The translations under genes and the position numbers were made by a program. From contig JAGTRK010000004.1 in assembly GCA_018261955.1 (NCBI GenBank), positions 124,001 through 188,000 on the forward strand: a stretch of 64,000 bases of DNA, in the 5' to 3' direction. Below the pieces are notes generated by a model that saw only the letters and a program-made list of their open reading frames with translations, had not been told where the DNA came from and searched no databases. The stretch's first letter is position 1, and each line of letters opens with the position of its first letter. Source of the DNA: Burkholderiaceae bacterium. GTDB taxonomy: Bacteria > Pseudomonadota > Gammaproteobacteria > Burkholderiales > Burkholderiaceae. This document shows positions 9,742 to 19,103 of this stretch, piece after piece.

Positions 9742-10482
9742 TCACTCTACCGATGTGCGCTGACGGACGGTTTCAAATAAACACACGCCCGAAGCCACCG
9801 ATACATTCAAACTGCTGACCGAGCCTGCCATTGGAATATTAACCAATTCATCACAATGCTCACGTGTCAATCGACGCATCCCTTCACCTTCCGCGCCCAT
9901 CACCCATGCGATGGGGCCTGCAACTTGCGATTGATACAGGCTTTTCGGTGCTTGATCATCGGTACCGACCACCCAAATATCGTATTCCTTAATTTCGCGC
10001 AAAGTGCGCGCCAAATTGGTCACCATAATATAAGGCACATGCTCCGCTGCACCTGATGCGACTTTTGCCACGGTGGCGTTGATACCGACCGCTTTGTCTT
10101 TGGGCGCAATCACCGCATGTACGCCCGCCGCATCGGCGACGCGCAAACACGCACCCAAGTTGTGCGGGTCGGTCACGCCATCGAGCACCAATAAAAATGC
10201 TGGCTCGGACAGATTTTCCAATACATCATCCAAGCTGTGCGCCAAAGGCAAATCATCAACCAGTGCGGCGATGCCCTGATGACGCGTGTGTCCGACCAAT
10301 CCGTCCAAACGCGTGCGCGCTACCAAGCGCGGCTCAATGCGCGATTGCGCCAGCAGACCGATGAAGTTTTGCATCCGCTTGTCGGCGCGCTCGTTCTCAA
10401 CATAGACCTCTTGCACGCTGCGTGGTGCAACGCGCAAGCGTGCCTGCACTGCATGAAATCCAAACAATAGTTTTTGTGCCAT
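9742..10482 (-). CDS. rlmB: 23S rRNA (guanosine-2'-O-)-methyltransferase RlmB
   Basis: RlmB methylates the ribose of G2251 (E. coli numbering) in 23S rRNA. It is a SpoU/TrmH-family SPOUT enzyme with an N-terminal L30e-like substrate-binding domain (about 1-80) and a C-terminal trefoil-knot catalytic domain. The family motifs '[21 protein letters not shown]', '[14 protein letters not shown]' and '[17 protein letters not shown]' are visible. The frame extends upstream to 10563, but the ATG at 10482 ([16 protein letters not shown]) has a GAAAGAG ribosome site and the family's typical start, giving 246 residues. Confidence 0.94.
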   Translation of the reverse strand: MAQKLLFGFHAVQARLRVAPRSVQEVYVENERADKRMQNFIGLLAQSRIEPRLVARTRLDGLVGHTRHQGIAALVDDLPLAHSLDDVLENLSEPAFLLVLDGVTDPHNLGACLRVADAAGVHAVIAPKDKAVGINATVAKVASGAAEHVPYIMVTNLARTLREIKEYDIWVVGTDDQAPKSLYQSQVAGPIAWVMGAEGEGMRRLTREHCDELVNIPMAGSVSSLNVSVASGVCLFETVRQRTSVE

Positions 10483-10578
10483 AAACTCTTTCAATGATAG
10501 GTTGGCATTGTAGCGTATTTCAGCCCCTTGACGACAAAAATACCCCTGTCCATATCGGGGCAAAATGCCAACTGAATC

Positions 10579-11913
10579 TCAAAGCACACCCACCATATCC
10601 CCGTCATCACTGCGTTCAACCCGCACCACGGGGGCTGCTTTGAGTGTAAATACATCCACATTGTGCTCACGCAACACGCGCCATGCAGCCAAATTCACCT
10701 CAGAGATAATATTCAATCGACCGTTTTCAGGATCGAGCACCCACCACGTCACCTCTAAAATATAACCCTTGTCGCTAATCGATGAGAGCAACACACTCGG
10801 TGTCGGCGACTGCGCCACGCGCGGCAATGCTTGCACTGCCTGTACGATTTTGGGCATGATAAAGTCCAAATCAATATCGTAATTGACTGGCAGTTGCGTG
10901 GACAGCCAGTTCTTTTTATCATGCAAGGACCAATTGACCACGGGGTTGACGATTAAATTCTCGTTGGGAACCAGTACCTCATCGCCACTGGCGCCTTCAA
11001 TCAAGGTATAACGTGCATTAATCGTGCGCACAAACCCACGCGTACCATCTGAGGTGCTGATTAAGTCACCAATGCGCACACTGCGCTCGAACAACATCAC
11101 AAAGCCCGAAACGTAATTGCTGGCAATTTTTTGCAACCCTAAGCCGATTCCCACGCCGAGCGCGCCACCAAACACCGAGAGCACGGTCAAATCAATCCCA
11201 GAGGCGGATAAACTCAACAAAATTGCAACCAGTATCAATAAACCTTTGAGAAACCGCACCAACACCATGCGCGTGGACAAGTCAAAACTGGCGAATTTTT
11301 CGTTGGGTTTTTTGAGCAACAACTCCTCAAGTTCATGCGTCAGCCACTGCACCACCAACCACAACACCAAGACGACTGCAACCAAGGTCAAACCATCCAG
11401 CACCGACAACTGCGCATTGCCCAATTTGATTTTAAAACCATCCAAACGCGCAAAAATACCATCGAGTTTGCCGACATAATCGAGCAACATCAACGCCCAA
11501 ATCACCACGATGGATAGGCGTTCTAAGGTTGCGCGGCGCGCACCTTCAGGCAAAGCACGACGCACCACATAGAGGAACAAACGCACAAAGAACCAAGCAG
11601 CAAACAAACGCGCCACAAACTCAAACCAGATGATGGTCAAGCCTTTGTGCGCATAAATCACCATCGTCATGTGCGCAAATAGCCACAGCAAAAACGGCAA
11701 GGTCATGCGCATCAACACATTCATCCAATTGGGCACTTTGTGCTGTAAGTCGCGCTGTTGGTACACCCGTCGAACCACCCACGTCACGAAAAATCCCAAA
11801 GCAATGATGAGTAAGGTAATCGCCATCGAAGTCGGCGAAATTTCGGCGATGAGCGCGTGTACACCCTGTACAGGTGCGTTTTTTGAGGTCAAGGTGTGTT
11901 CTAATGTCGTCAT
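10579..11913 (-). CDS. Mechanosensitive ion channel family protein (MscS-like)
   Basis: This 444-residue inner-membrane protein has five or six hydrophobic segments in its first 260 residues, then the MscS core. The pore-lining TM3 helix is Gly/Ala-rich ('SVFGGALGVGIGLGLQKIASNYVSG'), followed by the beta domain ('GDLISTSDGTRGFVRTINARYT', 'VPNENLIVNPVVNWS') and the cytoplasmic alpha/beta vestibule to the C-terminus. MscS channels open on membrane tension to release solutes during osmotic downshock. The N-terminal extension makes it larger than E. coli MscS (286 residues). Three bases separate it from the downstream nuclease gene, so the two are probably cotranscribed. Confidence 0.9.
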   Translation of the reverse strand: MTTLEHTLTSKNAPVQGVHALIAEISPTSMAITLLIIALGFFVTWVVRRVYQQRDLQHKVPNWMNVLMRMTLPFLLWLFAHMTMVIYAHKGLTIIWFEFVARLFAAWFFVRLFLYVVRRALPEGARRATLERLSIVVIWALMLLDYVGKLDGIFARLDGFKIKLGNAQLSVLDGLTLVAVVLVLWLVVQWLTHELEELLLKKPNEKFASFDLSTRMVLVRFLKGLLILVAILLSLSASGIDLTVLSVFGGALGVGIGLGLQKIASNYVSGFVMLFERSVRIGDLISTSDGTRGFVRTINARYTLIEGASGDEVLVPNENLIVNPVVNWSLHDKKNWLSTQLPVNYDIDLDFIMPKIVQAVQALPRVAQSPTPSVLLSSISDKGYILEVTWWVLDPENGRLNIISEVNLAAWRVLREHNVDVFTLKAAPVVRVERSDDGDMVGVL

Positions 11914-11916
11914 GAT

Positions 11917-12552
11917 TTATGAAATCGGATTGCCGGCATACGGTATGGCTTGCTCGGCGTGTTTGCGCCAATTATTAACATAACGGGCGACAATCGCGGG
12001 GGCATTGCGAATCATCACCACGTTTTCCGCATTGCGCTTTTGCGCGCTGTAGGTGAAATTATACGAGCCTGTCACCACCACCGCTTTGGCGATGTCGTGG
12101 TCAAAAATCATGATTTTATTGTGCGCGTTTTCATACTGAGTTTCTAAGCGCACAGGAATGCCCGCCTCAAAAAATCGCATGGTTAAAACATTTTTTCCAG
12201 CCAACGCCGTTTCGCTGTCCAGCAAAATTTCCACATTCACACCGCGTTTGTGTGCGGCAATCAGCGCATCGCCAATGCGTTCATCGGTAAACAAATAAGC
12301 TTGCACAAGGATGTTGCGTTGCGCGTTGTTGATGGTATTGACCAAAGTCTTTTGAATATTGTCTTCGGGGCTAAACAATGCCGTAATCGTCGCTGAACTG
12401 GACTTTGGATCTGTGGCTTGCGTGATTTCGGGTTTTGTCATCGGCACATTTTTTGCCTGCGCCCAATTGCGCAGGGATGCGCCCGCCACGAAGCCAAAAG
12501 CCAACAGCAGCAAACCCATCACCACGTATTTCAAAGATGCCAAACGATGCAT
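11917..12552 (-). CDS. Phospholipase-D-like nuclease with a single HKD motif (Nuc-like)
   Basis: The 211-residue protein has an N-terminal hydrophobic anchor or signal (about residues 8-27), placing the catalytic domain in the periplasm or on the membrane. The single HxKxxxxD motif is 'HNKIMIFD', followed by 'VVTGSYNFTYSAQKRNAENV', as in the Nuc family, where two monomers form one active site on DNA or RNA. The earlier 'AHKRGVNVEILLDS' region also matches the family. Substrate here is inferred. Its ATG overlaps the stop of the upstream RsmB-like gene by one base (TGATG), suggesting translational coupling. Confidence 0.85.
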   Translation of the reverse strand: MHRLASLKYVVMGLLLLAFGFVAGASLRNWAQAKNVPMTKPEITQATDPKSSSATITALFSPEDNIQKTLVNTINNAQRNILVQAYLFTDERIGDALIAAHKRGVNVEILLDSETALAGKNVLTMRFFEAGIPVRLETQYENAHNKIMIFDHDIAKAVVVTGSYNFTYSAQKRNAENVVMIRNAPAIVARYVNNWRKHAEQAIPYAGNPIS

Positions 12553-14213
12553 CAGCTTTCCTTCTTGTCTTGAACAACAAATTCAGCAGCGGGTTTGCCG
12601 AGTTTGCTGGGTTTGCCCTTGCGCAGATACGCCGCGAAAAAACCATCGGTTTGATGCACATGCGGCAATAACTGCAAACAACCCTCGCGCTCGGCCGACT
12701 CTGGAATGTCGATTTTTTGTGTTGCCAAAACCTCACGCGCTGCGACCAATTCAAACTCAGGGTGCGCGCTCAAAAACGCCTGTACGATGTTTTGATTTTC
12801 ATCGGGCAACACGCTGCACGTGGCATACACCAACGTACCGCCTGCTTTGACCAGTTTTGCCGCGCTCTCCAAAATGCTCGCCTGCACTTGAACCAAACGC
12901 GCCACGCTGTCCAAACCATGTCGCCATTTCAAATCAGGGTTGCGGCGCAAAGTGCCCAAACCACTGCACGGCGCATCAACCAGCACGCGGTCAAACTTAC
13001 CCGCGAGGCGTTTGACGCGAATGTCTTTTTCACTGTCAATCGCAATTGTCTGTACATTCGACAATCCGCTGCGTGCCAAGCGTGGCTTAAGTTTTGCCAA
13101 ACGATGCGCCGCAATATCAAACGCGTACAATCGACCTGTGTTGCGCATCATCGCGCCAATCGCCAAGGTTTTGCCGCCCGCGCCCGCGCAAAAATCCGCC
13201 ACCATTTCGCCACGTTTCGCGCCGAGCAAATGTGTGAGCAATTGGCTACCCTCATCCTGCACTTCAATCGCACCCGTGATGAAGACATCTAATTTTTGCA
13301 GGGCAGGTTTTTTCAGCAAACGCAGCCCCAGCGGTGCGTACTCGCAAACCGCAGACTCAATCCCCGCATGTTCAAAGGCAATTTGTACCGCTTCGCGCGA
13401 CGATTTAATCGTATTGACCCGAACATCCAAAGGTGCGGATTGGTTCAACGCGCCCGTTAATTTCAACGCCTCATCCTCACCATACGCACCAACCAAAGCA
13501 TTGAACCACTCATCGGGCAAATTGCTGCGCACAGCCGCGGGTAAGCCATCCACAGGTGCTTTTAAAGTTTCGCTCACCCATGCGAATTCCTCTTCGGCAA
13601 TCGCCGCTTGCAAACTGTCCATATCGACCACTTTTTGCGCCGCGAGCAACACCAAGCGTCGCTCCAACGCCCCCGCGCCCGTCTGCGCCAGATGCGCCAA
13701 GACACGGCGATGGCGCAGCACCGCATACACCGTTTCGGCGACAATGTGGCGGTCACGCGCACCCAATTCTTTGTGTCCGCGCAAAAATTGCGATACCTGC
13801 TTGTCGGCGGCGGCTTCAAACTTGAGCACATCCACGAGTAAAATCTGTGCGCACCACAGGCATTGCGCCAAACGTTTGCCTGAGGCCTGCGCCGCTTCGA
13901 TTTTTGGAATGCTTGCGCTGGCATCGGTTTTCGCTTTGCCGCGTGCACGTGGGTTTTGCGGCGCGCCAAAATCATGCACATTGTGCGCACCCTGCGCATT
14001 CTGTGTGTCTTGCGCCTGCGCCATTTGCAAGGCTTTTTGGCGCGCAGCCAAAGCCACCGCACTCATCGCCACGCCATCCGCGCGTATCACCACGCCGCCT
14101 GCCGTTACAATTGATTGCGCCCGTGCTTTTTGTTCTTTTTGTGCCAACTCAGCCGCCAAACGTTCTTTTTTACTTGGTTTTTTGCTGTAGGATTTTTTCT
14201 TTAATTCAGTCAT
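12552..14213 (-). CDS. RsmB/NOP-family class I SAM-dependent RNA (m5C) methyltransferase
   Basis: The product resembles RsmB (16S rRNA m5C967). The SAM-binding region 'VADFCAGAGGKTLAIGAMM' and both family cysteines are present: the Pro-Cys in 'VDAPCSGLGTLRRNPDLKWR' and the Thr-Cys in 'YATCSVLPDEN'. The start is taken as the ATG at 14213 (MTELKKKSYSKKP), which has a GAAAG ribosome site and clears the purN stop; the frame itself runs to 14306. At 553 residues it is about 120 longer than E. coli RsmB, because of a Lys/Ala-rich low-complexity N-terminus (about residues 1-130). RsmB proper is likely but not certain. Confidence 0.88.
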   Translation of the reverse strand: MTELKKKSYSKKPSKKERLAAELAQKEQKARAQSIVTAGGVVIRADGVAMSAVALAARQKALQMAQAQDTQNAQGAHNVHDFGAPQNPRARGKAKTDASASIPKIEAAQASGKRLAQCLWCAQILLVDVLKFEAAADKQVSQFLRGHKELGARDRHIVAETVYAVLRHRRVLAHLAQTGAGALERRLVLLAAQKVVDMDSLQAAIAEEEFAWVSETLKAPVDGLPAAVRSNLPDEWFNALVGAYGEDEALKLTGALNQSAPLDVRVNTIKSSREAVQIAFEHAGIESAVCEYAPLGLRLLKKPALQKLDVFITGAIEVQDEGSQLLTHLLGAKRGEMVADFCAGAGGKTLAIGAMMRNTGRLYAFDIAAHRLAKLKPRLARSGLSNVQTIAIDSEKDIRVKRLAGKFDRVLVDAPCSGLGTLRRNPDLKWRHGLDSVARLVQVQASILESAAKLVKAGGTLVYATCSVLPDENQNIVQAFLSAHPEFELVAAREVLATQKIDIPESAEREGCLQLLPHVHQTDGFFAAYLRKGKPSKLGKPAAEFVVQDKKES

Positions 14214-14232
14214 TTTGTCTTTCAATTGCCCA

Positions 14233-14895
14233 TCATTGGGCGTCGTTGGCACACACCACCTGTGCCGCCGCGCCCACACTCGGATGCAGACGTATGCCCG
14301 CCTCATCCCAAATCAAACTTCCGCACACAAACCATTCCACCACCTGCGGGTAAATGATGTGCTCGGTTTTTAAAACCCGTGCTGCCAGTGTATCTGCATC
14401 GTCATCCGCCAACACAGGGACGCACGACTGCATCACAATCGGTCCGTGGTCAAGTTCCGCGGTCACGCCATGCACGGTCGCACCGTGGACTTTCACACCC
14501 GCTTTTAACGCTTGCTCATGCGTGTGCAAACCTTTGAAACTCGGCAAAATCGATGGGTGAATATTCAACATGCGTCGCGCATAATGATGTGTGAATGCGG
14601 GGGTTAGAATGCGCATAAAACCCGCCAACACCACCAAATCAGGCGCAAACGCGTCAATTTGCTTCATCAATTCGGCATCATACACCTCGCGATTAGCAAA
14701 CTCTTTGTGGCTCAAAACCACAGTCGGGATGCCTTGCTCAGTGGCATACGCCAAACCGCCTGCATCGGCACGATTGCTCACCACAGCAGCAATGCGTGCC
14801 ACGCCCTGCGCCTGCCACGCGTTTTTCCGTGCGAACTCGACGATGGCTTTCATATTGCTACCGCCGCCTGAAATTAAAATCACAATATTTTTCAT
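14233..14895 (-). CDS. purN: Phosphoribosylglycinamide formyltransferase
   Basis: PurN transfers a formyl group from 10-formyltetrahydrofolate to GAR in purine synthesis. The 220-residue protein starts at the ATG at 14895 (MKNIVILISGGGSNMKAI); the open frame extends further upstream without a plausible family start. The catalytic triad is visible: Asn and His in 'NIHPSILPSFKGLHTH' and Asp in 'AELDHGPIVMQ'. The folate-binding 'VVLAGFMRILTPAF' segment is present. The stop is 19 nt before the start of the RsmB-like gene on the same strand, an association also found in other Burkholderiales. Confidence 0.95.
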   Translation of the reverse strand: MKNIVILISGGGSNMKAIVEFARKNAWQAQGVARIAAVVSNRADAGGLAYATEQGIPTVVLSHKEFANREVYDAELMKQIDAFAPDLVVLAGFMRILTPAFTHHYARRMLNIHPSILPSFKGLHTHEQALKAGVKVHGATVHGVTAELDHGPIVMQSCVPVLADDDADTLAARVLKTEHIIYPQVVEWFVCGSLIWDEAGIRLHPSVGAAAQVVCANDAQ

Positions 14896-15051
14896 ATACG
14901 TATTGTACCGTAAGTCAGTCTTTAGAAATCGCCCAAAACGATCAACAAGTTCGTGGAATTCTGACATAATCCACCATCAAGTCTAGTAATAGGCTCGGCG
15001 GTTCTCAATCAAAGCACTGTTTTTTGATTTCATAAACCTGAAGGATTACAC

Positions 15052-15690
15052 ATGAAAAAACTCATACTACTAACACTTCTTATTCCCATGTTAGTACATG
15101 CAAAACCCAGCGTTGAAAAAAACGCTTCGTTTCAACCTGTGTTCAACCAAATGGTATTTTTTCAAGTTCCGAAAGGTTTTAATCTAGCACCAGACTGGGA
15201 GCAAACGGCAAGTGGACAATACATACAAGAGCGTGTATTGAATGGCGAAAATGTGAATACTTGGACTCAAATGATTACCTTAACAGGACACCAAAATTTA
15301 GCAAATAATCCTCAATTAAGTCCTGTCGATTTCTTGAATTTTTTTGCTCAGAAGTTTCATGACTCTTGTCCTACTTCTTTTTCTGCCTTAGCACTCAATG
15401 AAGAAAAAGTTGCAGGTATTGAAACAGCCAGTGCCGTTATTGGCTGTGGCACGCTTGGCAACACCAGTGAAACAGCTTTAATTGTTATAGTCAAGGGCAA
15501 GCAAGACTATTACACGTTGCAGTGGGCGGAGCACACGAAAGCGTCTAAAACACCCTTATCAATAGACAAGTCCCTATGGCTCAAGCGACTTAAAAATATC
15601 AACCCTATAAGATTATGTCAAATCCCTGCGAACGCGTCGGACAGCATGGTAGATTGCATCGGTGATTTAAAATCTGATTTTGGTATGTAG
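15052..15690 (+). CDS. Secreted protein of unknown function
   Basis: The 212-residue product has a signal peptide (MKKLILLTLLIPMLVHA, cleavage after VHA) and an AAGGA ribosome site seven bases before the ATG. The mature protein reads 'FNQMVFFQVPKGFNLAPDWEQ' and 'ENVNTWTQMITLTGHQNLA', a pattern resembling small uncharacterised periplasmic proteins, with four cysteines near 'DSCPTS', 'VIGCGTL', 'RLCQIP' and 'VDCIGD' that could form disulfides. I do not recognise the family. It points toward the RsmI-like gene (convergent, 5 nt apart), so it is a single-gene unit. Confidence 0.7.
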   Translation: MKKLILLTLLIPMLVHAKPSVEKNASFQPVFNQMVFFQVPKGFNLAPDWEQTASGQYIQERVLNGENVNTWTQMITLTGHQNLANNPQLSPVDFLNFFAQKFHDSCPTSFSALALNEEKVAGIETASAVIGCGTLGNTSETALIVIVKGKQDYYTLQWAEHTKASKTPLSIDKSLWLKRLKNINPIRLCQIPANASDSMVDCIGDLKSDFGM

Positions 15691-15695
15691 TTTTA

Positions 15696-16445
15696 TCACG
15701 CCAAAAACAAAAACATCGTCGGGCGTTTGTTTAAATCCGTCATTTCCGAACCTTTGTTTTTGAACAGTTTTTGCCATTCGCCTACAGTTTTGGTGCGCAG
15801 CCATTCTGTCGGCAAGGTCAAATCCGCGCCGACGCACAGGCGTGTGTTTGGCTGCAAGGTTTTAAGCAAGGTTTCAAATAACTGCATGTTGCGATATGGC
15901 GTTTCGATGAACATTTGCGTTTGCGCGTGGGTTTTCGACTCTTGCTCCAAGCGTTTGATTTCTTTGGTTTTTTGCGCCGCATCGATGGGTAAATAACCGT
16001 GAAAGGCAAATTTTTGCCCATTCAAACCACTGCCCATCAACGCCAGCAATATGGACGACGGCCCGACCAACGGCACCACGCGCACGCCCGCCCGATGCGC
16101 CATCTCGACCAAGCGCGCGCCAGGGTCAGCCACGGCGGGACAGCCCGCATCACTGAGTAAACCCAAATTGTGCCCTGCCAACACAGACGCGAGCAGTTGC
16201 TTGACCGCATCATCGGCGGTTTTGACATTCAATTCACTGATGTGCAATTCCTGCAATGGCGTTTGTGTACCCACTGCTTTGAGAAACTGGCGCGCGACTT
16301 TCGCGGTCTCAACCACAAAATAATTGCACTCATGAACGATGGCTTGCACCTGCGTGGGCAGTACCGCATTGAGCGTATCGTGGTTAATGTCGGTGGGCGA
16401 ACTCAGGGTATTGGGAATGAGGTAAAGTGTGCCGAATGGACTCAT
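15696..16445 (-). CDS. Tetrapyrrole-methylase-family SAM-dependent methyltransferase (RsmI-like)
   Basis: The 249-residue protein has the fold signatures of the TP-methylase family: 'GTLYLIPNTL' at the start, 'LLSDAGCPAVADPGARLVEMAHR' and 'VVPLVGPSSILLALMGSGLNGQKFAFHGYLP'. These match RsmI (16S rRNA C1402 2'-O-methylation), but the length and the divergent C-terminal half suggest the RsmI paralogue that sits beside maf in many Burkholderiales. Substrate is therefore uncertain. The start ATG overlaps the maf stop by 4 nt (ATGA), which supports cotranscription with maf. Confidence 0.85.
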   Translation of the reverse strand: MSPFGTLYLIPNTLSSPTDINHDTLNAVLPTQVQAIVHECNYFVVETAKVARQFLKAVGTQTPLQELHISELNVKTADDAVKQLLASVLAGHNLGLLSDAGCPAVADPGARLVEMAHRAGVRVVPLVGPSSILLALMGSGLNGQKFAFHGYLPIDAAQKTKEIKRLEQESKTHAQTQMFIETPYRNMQLFETLLKTLQPNTRLCVGADLTLPTEWLRTKTVGEWQKLFKNKGSEMTDLNKRPTMFLFLA

Positions 16446-17047
16446 GACGCGCTACCATATAAACTCACACCCGCCTTGCGCAACATATCCGTGAGCGCAA
16501 TCAGTGGCAGACCAATCAAAGCTGTCGGGTCGTCCGATTCGACTTTTTCTAAAATCGTAATCCCCAAAGCCTCAACCTTGGCACTGCCCGCGCAATCGTA
16601 GGGCTGCTCGATGCGCAGGTAGGCACTCAATTCGTCATCAGGCAAATCACGAAACGTCGCGCGTGTGATGATGTCGCGTGCATCAACGCTGTCATTGCGT
16701 GCGTCATACAGACACAACGCACTGTGAAACAGCACGGTTTGCCCACGCATGGCTTGCAGTTGCGCGAGTGCTTTGTCAAAGCCGCCTGCTTTACCGATTT
16801 GCTCACCATTGACTGTTGCCACCTGATCTGCGCCAATGATGAGCGCGTCAGGATGGGTTTGCGCGATGTGGCGGGCTTTGGCCACTGCCAAGCGCAGCGC
16901 AGTTTCAGGTGGGGTTTCGCCTGCTAAAGGCGTTTCATCAATCTGCGGGCTGACCACGGTAAACGGCAAACGCAGGCGTTGCAATAATTCGCGTCGGTAC
17001 GGTGAGGATGAACCCAGTATGAGTTGTAAAGTGGGGGGATTGTTCAA
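16442..17047 (-). CDS. maf: Maf-family nucleoside triphosphate pyrophosphatase
   Basis: Maf/YceF proteins hydrolyse non-canonical or modified nucleoside triphosphates to monophosphates. The 201-residue product shows 'ILGSSSPYRRELLQRL' at the N-terminus, 'ALRLAVAKARHIA', and 'ALIIGADQVATVNGEQIGKAG', with the conserved Asp, then 'YDCAGSAKVEALGITI'. The start codon is TTG at 17047, preceded by AGAGG six bases upstream; no in-frame ATG precedes the conserved LGSSS. It is divergent from the YceD gene, with 54 nt between them. The YceF-like subgroup (m7GTP) is likely but not proven. Confidence 0.9.
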   Translation of the reverse strand: MNNPPTLQLILGSSSPYRRELLQRLRLPFTVVSPQIDETPLAGETPPETALRLAVAKARHIAQTHPDALIIGADQVATVNGEQIGKAGGFDKALAQLQAMRGQTVLFHSALCLYDARNDSVDARDIITRATFRDLPDDELSAYLRIEQPYDCAGSAKVEALGITILEKVESDDPTALIGLPLIALTDMLRKAGVSLYGSAS

Positions 17048-17060
17048 TCTGAACCTCTGT

Positions 17061-17066
17061 TATAAT
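17061..17066 (+). promoter_or_regulatory. Candidate -10 element for the YceD gene
   Basis: A perfect TATAAT lies 35 nt before the YceD start in the 54-nt maf/YceD divergent space. No good -35 is visible at 17 nt; TTGTTC lies at 15 nt. The call rests on the -10 match and position only. Confidence 0.4.
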
Positions 17067-17101
17067 TCGTCCAATTCTAATGACCGACATTATCTCAGAT
17101 T

Positions 17102-17614
17102 ATGACCACTTCTATAAAAGACATTGACATCTTTACGCTGTGTAAAGAGCACGCGCACATACAGGGCAGTTTGCCTTTGGCACAGCTGCCACGTCTAAAA
17201 GACGATTTGACCCAAACCGATGGCACTTTGTCTTACACTGTGACTGGCGCGCAAGACGCCGAAAAACGCTTATTTCTACACCTTATCATCACGGGCACAT
17301 TGCCCATGAATTGCCAACGCTGCGCCGAGGATTTAGCGCATGAACTTTCTGTCGACAATACTTTGGAATTGGTGCACACAGAAGCCGAGTTGGATGATGA
17401 GGAAGAAGAACTAAACGCCATCATGTCGGGCAATGCGGGTGTTGAAAAAATCGTCGGCAGTCAAAATTTTGACCTCATGGCATTGTTGGAAGAAGAAATT
17501 CTTTTATCCTTACCGATTGTGGTCGCGCACGAGGTATGCACCGAAACCCTCCCCACCGCCGTCGGCGAAAAAGTGTCGCCTTTTGATGCACTCATGGCAC
17601 TCAAAAGCCAATAA
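17102..17614 (+). CDS. YceD family protein (DUF177), 23S rRNA accumulation protein
   Basis: The 170-residue acidic protein belongs to the YceD/DUF177 family, which is encoded next to rpmF across bacteria and in E. coli affects 23S rRNA levels. The family's metal-like CxxC is present in '[14 protein letters not shown]', followed by an acidic stretch (about residues 97-103, mostly Asp and Glu) and the C-terminal 'PIVVAHEVC' segment. Its own -10 lies in the short divergent region shared with maf. The gap to rpmF is about 110 nt and contains a separate promoter, so rpmF can be transcribed independently. Confidence 0.88.
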   Translation: MTTSIKDIDIFTLCKEHAHIQGSLPLAQLPRLKDDLTQTDGTLSYTVTGAQDAEKRLFLHLIITGTLPMNCQRCAEDLAHELSVDNTLELVHTEAELDDEEEELNAIMSGNAGVEKIVGSQNFDLMALLEEEILLSLPIVVAHEVCTETLPTAVGEKVSPFDALMALKSQ

Positions 17615-17648
17615 ATCTTTGAAATCCAGATGTTTTTTGACCAAGCAC

Positions 17649-17677
17649 TTGGCAAAACCACGAAACTCATCTATAAT
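17649..17677 (+). promoter_or_regulatory. Sigma-70-type promoter for rpmF
   Basis: TTGGCA (17649-17654), a 17-nt spacer and TATAAT (17672-17677) sit 47 nt before the rpmF start. This is the best consensus promoter in the window and fits strong expression of a ribosomal protein gene. Confidence 0.75.
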
Positions 17678-17723
17678 TATCCATTCTGTATTTTATGTAC
17701 TTAGGGCTTCAGGAGCAATAATC

Positions 17724-17906
17724 ATGGCTGTTCAACAAAACAAAAAATCACCTTCAAAACGCGGTATGCACCGTTCGCACGACTTCATCACAGGTCCTGC
17801 AACTGCGGTTGAACCTGTAACGGGTGAAGTTCACTTGCGTCACCACATCAGCCCCAACGGCTTTTACCGTGGTAAAAAAGTGATTAAAACCAAAAACGAC
17901 GAATAA
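17724..17906 (+). CDS. rpmF: 50S ribosomal protein L32
   Basis: The 60-residue basic protein [19 protein letters not shown]... is a normal-length bacterial L32 of the large subunit. The open frame extends upstream of this ATG, but the L32 start MAVQQNK is unmistakable and has an AGGAG ribosome site at 17711-17715. It lacks the CxxC zinc ribbon of some L32 forms. The gene follows the YceD gene and precedes plsX, the classic order. A strong promoter lies just upstream and a hairpin terminator follows before plsX. Confidence 0.96.
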   Translation: MAVQQNKKSPSKRGMHRSHDFITGPATAVEPVTGEVHLRHHISPNGFYRGKKVIKTKNDE

Positions 17907-17951
17907 TCTGCCACATTTTTTCGATGGCATTCGTTGTTTTTTGCAATAGAT

Positions 17952-17995
17952 AACGACATAATAAAGCTGGTTAATCCCAGCTTTTTGTCGTTTTT
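17952..17995 (+). terminator. Rho-independent terminator after rpmF
   Basis: AAAGCTGG (17963-17970) pairs with CCAGCTTT (17977-17984) and a T-run follows. An outer AACGAC/GTCGTT pair (17952-17957, 17987-17992) extends the stem and is itself followed by TTTTT. It would reduce read-through from rpmF into plsX. Confidence 0.75.
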
Positions 17996-18014
17996 AAATG
18001 AATCATTTTACTGA

Positions 18015-19049
18015 ATGAGTATGAGCGAAAATCAAACCACCATAGCAGTCGATGTGATGGGCGGCGACCACGGCTTGTCTGTGACCTTGCCCGCCTGTGC
18101 CGAGTTTTTACGCACGCATTCTGACGCACGATTGCTACTGGTCGGCGAGCAAACTCTGATTCAAAACGAATTGCACCATTATAAATTAGAATTATCTGAG
18201 CGTTGCCAAATCATCCACGCCTCGGAAATCGTCGAAATGCACGAAGCCGTCGAGACCGCATTGCGTCGTAAAAAAGACTCCTCCATGCGCGTGGCGATTA
18301 ACCAAGTCAAAGACGGTCACGCACACGCGGTTGTCTCCGCAGGCAATACAGGCGCGCTTATGGCGATTGCCCGCTTTGTGCTCAAAACCTTGGATGGCAT
18401 TGATCGCCCTGCGATTGCCTCCATCATGCCGAACATGGACGAAACGGGCACGGTGGTTTTGGACTTGGGTGCAAACGTGGACTGCACCGCCGAGCATTTA
18501 CAACAGTTCGCTTTGATGGGTTCATCCTTGGTCGCCGCGACCATGGAGCACGCCACTGCCAGCAATCCGCGCGTCGGCTTGCTCAATATCGGACACGAAG
18601 ACATCAAAGGCAATGAAGTCGTCAAAGCCGCAGGCGAATTGCTCAAACAAACCCCGATTAACTTCATTGGCAATGTCGAAGGCAATCAAATATTCACAGG
18701 CGGCGCGGATGTCATCGTGTGTGATGGCTTTGTCGGTAATGTGTTGCTCAAAACCTCGGAAGGCTTGAGCCAAATGGTGCGCCAACGCCTCACCCATGAG
18801 TTCAAAAAATCCATCTGGCGCAAACTCACCGCTGTATTTGCCCTACCCGCAATCAATGGCTTCAAACACCGTGTGGACAACCGCCCATTCAATGGCGCGG
18901 CATTGCTGGGTTTGCGTGGCGTGGTGATTAAAAGCCACGGCGGCGCGGACAGCTACGCGTTTGGCTTTGCCCTACAACGCGCCTACAACGCGGTGGCGCA
19001 CGACATGCTCGCCAAAACCACGACGATGTTGGCGCAGGTGCATCGGTAA
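18015..19049 (+). CDS. plsX: Phosphate acyltransferase PlsX
   Basis: PlsX converts acyl-ACP and phosphate to acyl-phosphate, the acyl donor for glycerol-3-phosphate acylation by PlsY. The 344-residue protein carries '[12 protein letters not shown]' at the start, '[19 protein letters not shown]', '[20 protein letters not shown]', and '[16 protein letters not shown]'. A second ATG at 18021 (MSENQTT) is an alternative start. In many proteobacteria fabH-fabD-fabG follow plsX; here mutL follows directly, so the fatty-acid cluster has been separated from plsX in this genome. Confidence 0.95.
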   Translation: MSMSENQTTIAVDVMGGDHGLSVTLPACAEFLRTHSDARLLLVGEQTLIQNELHHYKLELSERCQIIHASEIVEMHEAVETALRRKKDSSMRVAINQVKDGHAHAVVSAGNTGALMAIARFVLKTLDGIDRPAIASIMPNMDETGTVVLDLGANVDCTAEHLQQFALMGSSLVAATMEHATASNPRVGLLNIGHEDIKGNEVVKAAGELLKQTPINFIGNVEGNQIFTGGADVIVCDGFVGNVLLKTSEGLSQMVRQRLTHEFKKSIWRKLTAVFALPAINGFKHRVDNRPFNGAALLGLRGVVIKSHGGADSYAFGFALQRAYNAVAHDMLAKTTTMLAQVHR

Positions 19050-19103
19050 GGTGCGTGATTTTGCGTTAAAATCATTCCCAATTACAACGCACACAAGCAC
19101 TTT

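Noticed and set aside
12940-14190. 416-residue plus-strand frame opposite the RsmB-like gene
   Set aside because: Ser/Ala/Cys-rich shadow translation with no motif; the opposite strand encodes a clear methyltransferase.
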